Assembly (NCBI GenBank): GCA_963922865.1
Contig: CAWUJK010000046.1
Coordinates: 1-6,769, forward strand
DNA: 6,769 nt
Source: CAWUJK01 sp963922865
Lineage (GTDB): Bacteria > Patescibacteriota > Gracilibacteria > BD1-5 > UBA6164
Reading direction: 5' to 3'
Below are positions 5,048 to 6,769 of this stretch, piece by piece. How positions within the stretch are numbered: position 1 is the first letter of the stretch; the number at the start of each line of letters is the position of its first letter. The notes beneath the pieces were generated by a model, which worked only from the letters and a program-made list of their open reading frames with translations, did no database searches and had not been told where the DNA came from. The translations under genes were made by a program, and so were the position numbers.

Positions 5048-6349
5048 ATGAAATTTTGGAAAAAATATAAATTTTTGTCTAGAACTACAGCTTTATCAAA
5101 GCATATATTTTCTAATTCTAAAAAATTATGATTAAAAACAAGTGATTTAGACTTTATATTTAAGTTATTAAACTTTTCACATTTTTGAACTATTAACTCT
5201 AATTTACAAATACTTTCAAAAAAATCTTGAACATCTAAAAGAACTTTTCAGAATACTATTAAAAAACTAAAAGAAAAATGATATTTACAAATAATTCAAA
5301 AAAGACACTCAAATTGATTATTTTCTACTAATAGTTATGACTTATCATGATTATTTAATGCTGTAAAAAATGTTAGTGATAATAAACAATTAAGAATTAA
5401 TTTTGCAGAAGAAAAACCCTTTTGAAAATTATCCAGTACCTTAGAACTAGGTTGTGCGACTTACGTCCCTAAGGTACTGGATTGTTTCCAGAAGAGTTTA
5501 AATATTACTTCAAACGAGAATGTATTTTTGAAGTATCTATTCTGATATATAGACAATGATTGAATATCAGAAATATCTCTTAATTATGCTACAAAAACCA
5601 CTTCTTTTACAAGAACACTTTTATCTAAAATGGTTAAGGAATTATCAGAAAAAGGATTAATTATTGTAAAAGAACAATTTTTTTGAACATGAAAAATTAG
5701 AATAAGAAATAGGTATGATTTAAAACCACTATTAGATCATTTAAATGAGCTTGAAAGGAAAAAAGTAGATATATTACTAAAAAAGAAAGGGAAGTGGTTA
5801 GACTATAATTCACAAAATATTAAGCCTAAAGAGCTTGTTGGTTTAAGTCAATCCCTTTCTAATAAGAATACTAATCAAAAAAATATAAAAATCAATAATC
5901 AAAATGAATCAAAAATTAGATTTTTAGAAAATGAGATTAGGAGATATCAATCTAATTATTTTTCTAAATACTCTCAAACAGCAGAAATAGTGAGGACATA
6001 CCAAAAAGAATTAAGTGAACTAAAATATTGAAACATTAATAATAATAAATTGAATAATTTAGTTCTCAATAGAATTAATAATATTCGTAATTCTAAGACA
6101 GGCAATAGAACAAAAATATCAAAGGAAAACTATATTAAGGCTGAGTATACATGTAATAAATTATGATGAAATTGGAATAAAAGTTTTAATTTGTATATAA
6201 AAGCCGTTAAAAAGCTACCATGAACAGTAGATCGTTTTGTATGATTAGCTTTAGAAAAAGCTAAAAATAAGGAAAAATATTTTGCAAAGTGTGTAAGTAA
6301 AGAGTTTAGAAAATTAGAACTAATGGAAGATTACTTTTTAAATAATTAA
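5048..6349 (+). CDS. Double winged-helix plasmid replication initiator (putative Rep)
   Basis: A 433-residue protein with 16 TGA and 5 GGN glycines. Residues 49-100 form a winged helix like the HTH_36-type domain of replication proteins: NLQILSKKSGTSKRTFQNT, then IKKLKEKGYLQII and a closing TNSYDL. Residues 152-226 repeat this layout (ISEISLNYATKTTSFTRTL, then MVKELSEKGLIIV and a closing RNRYDL). A basic linker and coiled coil (285-327) follow, then a C-terminal helical domain (358-430) with ALEKAKNKEKYFAKCVSKEF, similar in style to the ends of plasmid and phage initiators. Two winged helices in tandem are typical of theta-type initiators, and no nuclease motif is visible. It is the only replication-type gene here, and it is flanked by an antisense RNA and contains a hairpin. 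It is probably co-transcribed with the next gene, 2 bases away. There is no clear Shine-Dalgarno. Confidence 0.8.
5431..5482 (+). repeat. Perfect 14-bp hairpin inside rep with an antisense-complementary loop
   Basis: ATCCAGTACCTTAG (5431-5444) pairs perfectly with 5469-5482, around a 24-base loop made of AACTAGG, TTGTGCGACTT and ACGTCC. It is much richer in G and C than its surroundings and codes for residues 128-145, the linker between the two winged helices. The loop repeats leader sequence 4920-4930 and is therefore complementary to AAGTCGCACAA and GGAC in the predicted antisense RNA. It could also be an origin structure located within the rep gene. Confidence 0.85.
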
Positions 6350-6351
6350 TT

Positions 6352-6591
6352 ATGATTACAAAAGAAGTTAAATTAGAGATATCTATGGTTAAAATTAAAG
6401 GTCTTTTAGAACCACATATATGTATACATATTATGAACATAGATACACTATATAAAAGACTCCAAAATAATAGCAAATACCCCTTAAAGTGATTATTAAG
6501 TGTTAAAACCTCTATTGATGATGAAGAAATATCTGAAAAAAAGAGAAAAGAACTAATGGACTCTTTACAAGATATAAGAGGATCTTTATAA
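6352..6591 (+). CDS. Small hypothetical protein downstream of rep
   Basis: A 79-residue protein, MITKEVKLEISMVKIKG at the start and a charged helix EEISEKKRKELMDSLQDIR at the end, with one TGA (Gly47) and two GGN. It starts 2 bases after the rep stop, so it is almost certainly translated with rep. It has no signal peptide, no membrane segment and no motif I recognise. It could be a replication accessory or partition helper by position only. Confidence 0.75.
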
Positions 6592-6606
6592 TTTTAAGTT
6601 TATAGT

Positions 6607-6627
6607 TAAAAAGTCGGAAATACCGAC
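6607..6627 (-). terminator. GTCGG/CCGAC hairpin after the rep operon
   Basis: GTCGG (6613-6617) and CCGAC (6623-6627) pair around AAATA. Read leftward, five T follow, the standard intrinsic form. Read rightward, ATTAGCTTT follows, which is weaker. It may end rep transcription, or leftward transcription from the right end. Confidence 0.55.
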
Positions 6628-6714
6628 ATTAGCTTTATGAAGATGTTTTATTTCATTTTTTAATATTAGAATTATTATTGCTTCTGACTTCATTATATGT
6701 ATATTATAATTAAC

Positions 6715-6769
6715 TTTATCTAATTTTAAAAGAACACCTCTTCTAAAATCTTAAGATTTAGGAGAGGAT
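6715..6769. repeat. Right copy of inverted terminal repeat
   Basis: Positions 6736-6769 are the exact inverted copy of 22-55; 6715-6735 match 56-75 with two substitutions and one indel. The repeat runs to the last base of the window. If the molecule is circular, the two copies lie 21 bases apart and form a hairpin with a 34-bp perfect stem; if linear, they are terminal inverted repeats. Confidence 0.9.

Noticed and set aside
6586..6693. 35-aa leftward ORF starting MKSEAIIIL
   Set aside because: It has the leftward terminator inside it, overlaps the end of the gene downstream of rep, and matches nothing I recognise.
1..6769. TGA read as tryptophan (Mycoplasma-type code)
   Set aside because: TGA sits at conserved glycine positions in the XRE, DUF2442, DUF4160 and RelE-like proteins, and TGG is used separately for the conserved Trp residues.

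Overview
The window reads as a small, very AT-rich replicon from a bacterium that decodes UGA as glycine (translation table 25), so a member of Candidatus Absconditabacteria (SR1) or Gracilibacteria (BD1-5). Every convincing gene is full of in-frame TGA and every gene stops at TAA or TAG. TGA falls where glycine is conserved: in the XRE helix-turn-helix (LGLSQ, LGLKQS, ENGKRE), in the RelE-like toxin (HPLKGK) and in the DUF2442 protein (DGTI, TGADFCP). The standard code, or TGA = Trp, breaks these motifs. With TGA read as Gly the window holds 12 candidate genes.

Layout. Positions 22-75 and 6715-6769 are inverted copies of each other (34 bp exact, then about 20 bp imperfect), so the window looks like a complete or nearly complete plasmid-like element: either circular and cut next to a giant hairpin, or linear with terminal inverted repeats. 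A leftward block (1007 down to 125) encodes a small ribbon-helix-helix-like protein, a DUF4160 protein and a DUF2442 protein and ends at a strong terminator. A 326-bp regulatory gap holds a palindromic operator and five ACTATGT motifs. Rightward from there come a secreted coiled-coil protein (1334-2251), a Phd/YefM-like antitoxin and RelE-like toxin pair (2341-3017), an overlapping 86-aa ORF, an XRE regulator that shares a domain with that ORF (3297-4028) and an overlapping small coiled-coil protein. A structured 360-bp gap follows, then a 58-aa putative DNA-binding protein, a predicted antisense RNA, a 433-aa double winged-helix replication-initiator candidate (5048-6349) and a last small gene.

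Most striking is the rep region. A leftward promoter (TTGCAT, 16 bp, TATAAT) and a leftward intrinsic terminator bracket a predicted RNA of about 117 nt that is antisense to the rep leader. The rep coding sequence also contains a perfect 14-bp hairpin, and its loop repeats an 11-nt stretch of the leader, so the antisense RNA could pair with rep mRNA at two sites. This looks like a copy-number control circuit, though nothing here tests it.

The strongest promoters share one form: a -35 like TTGNAN, a 15-16 bp spacer and TATAAT, sometimes with an upstream TG. Clear Shine-Dalgarno sequences are mostly absent. I found no relaxase, transposase, recombinase, partition ATPase, rRNA, tRNA or CRISPR array.
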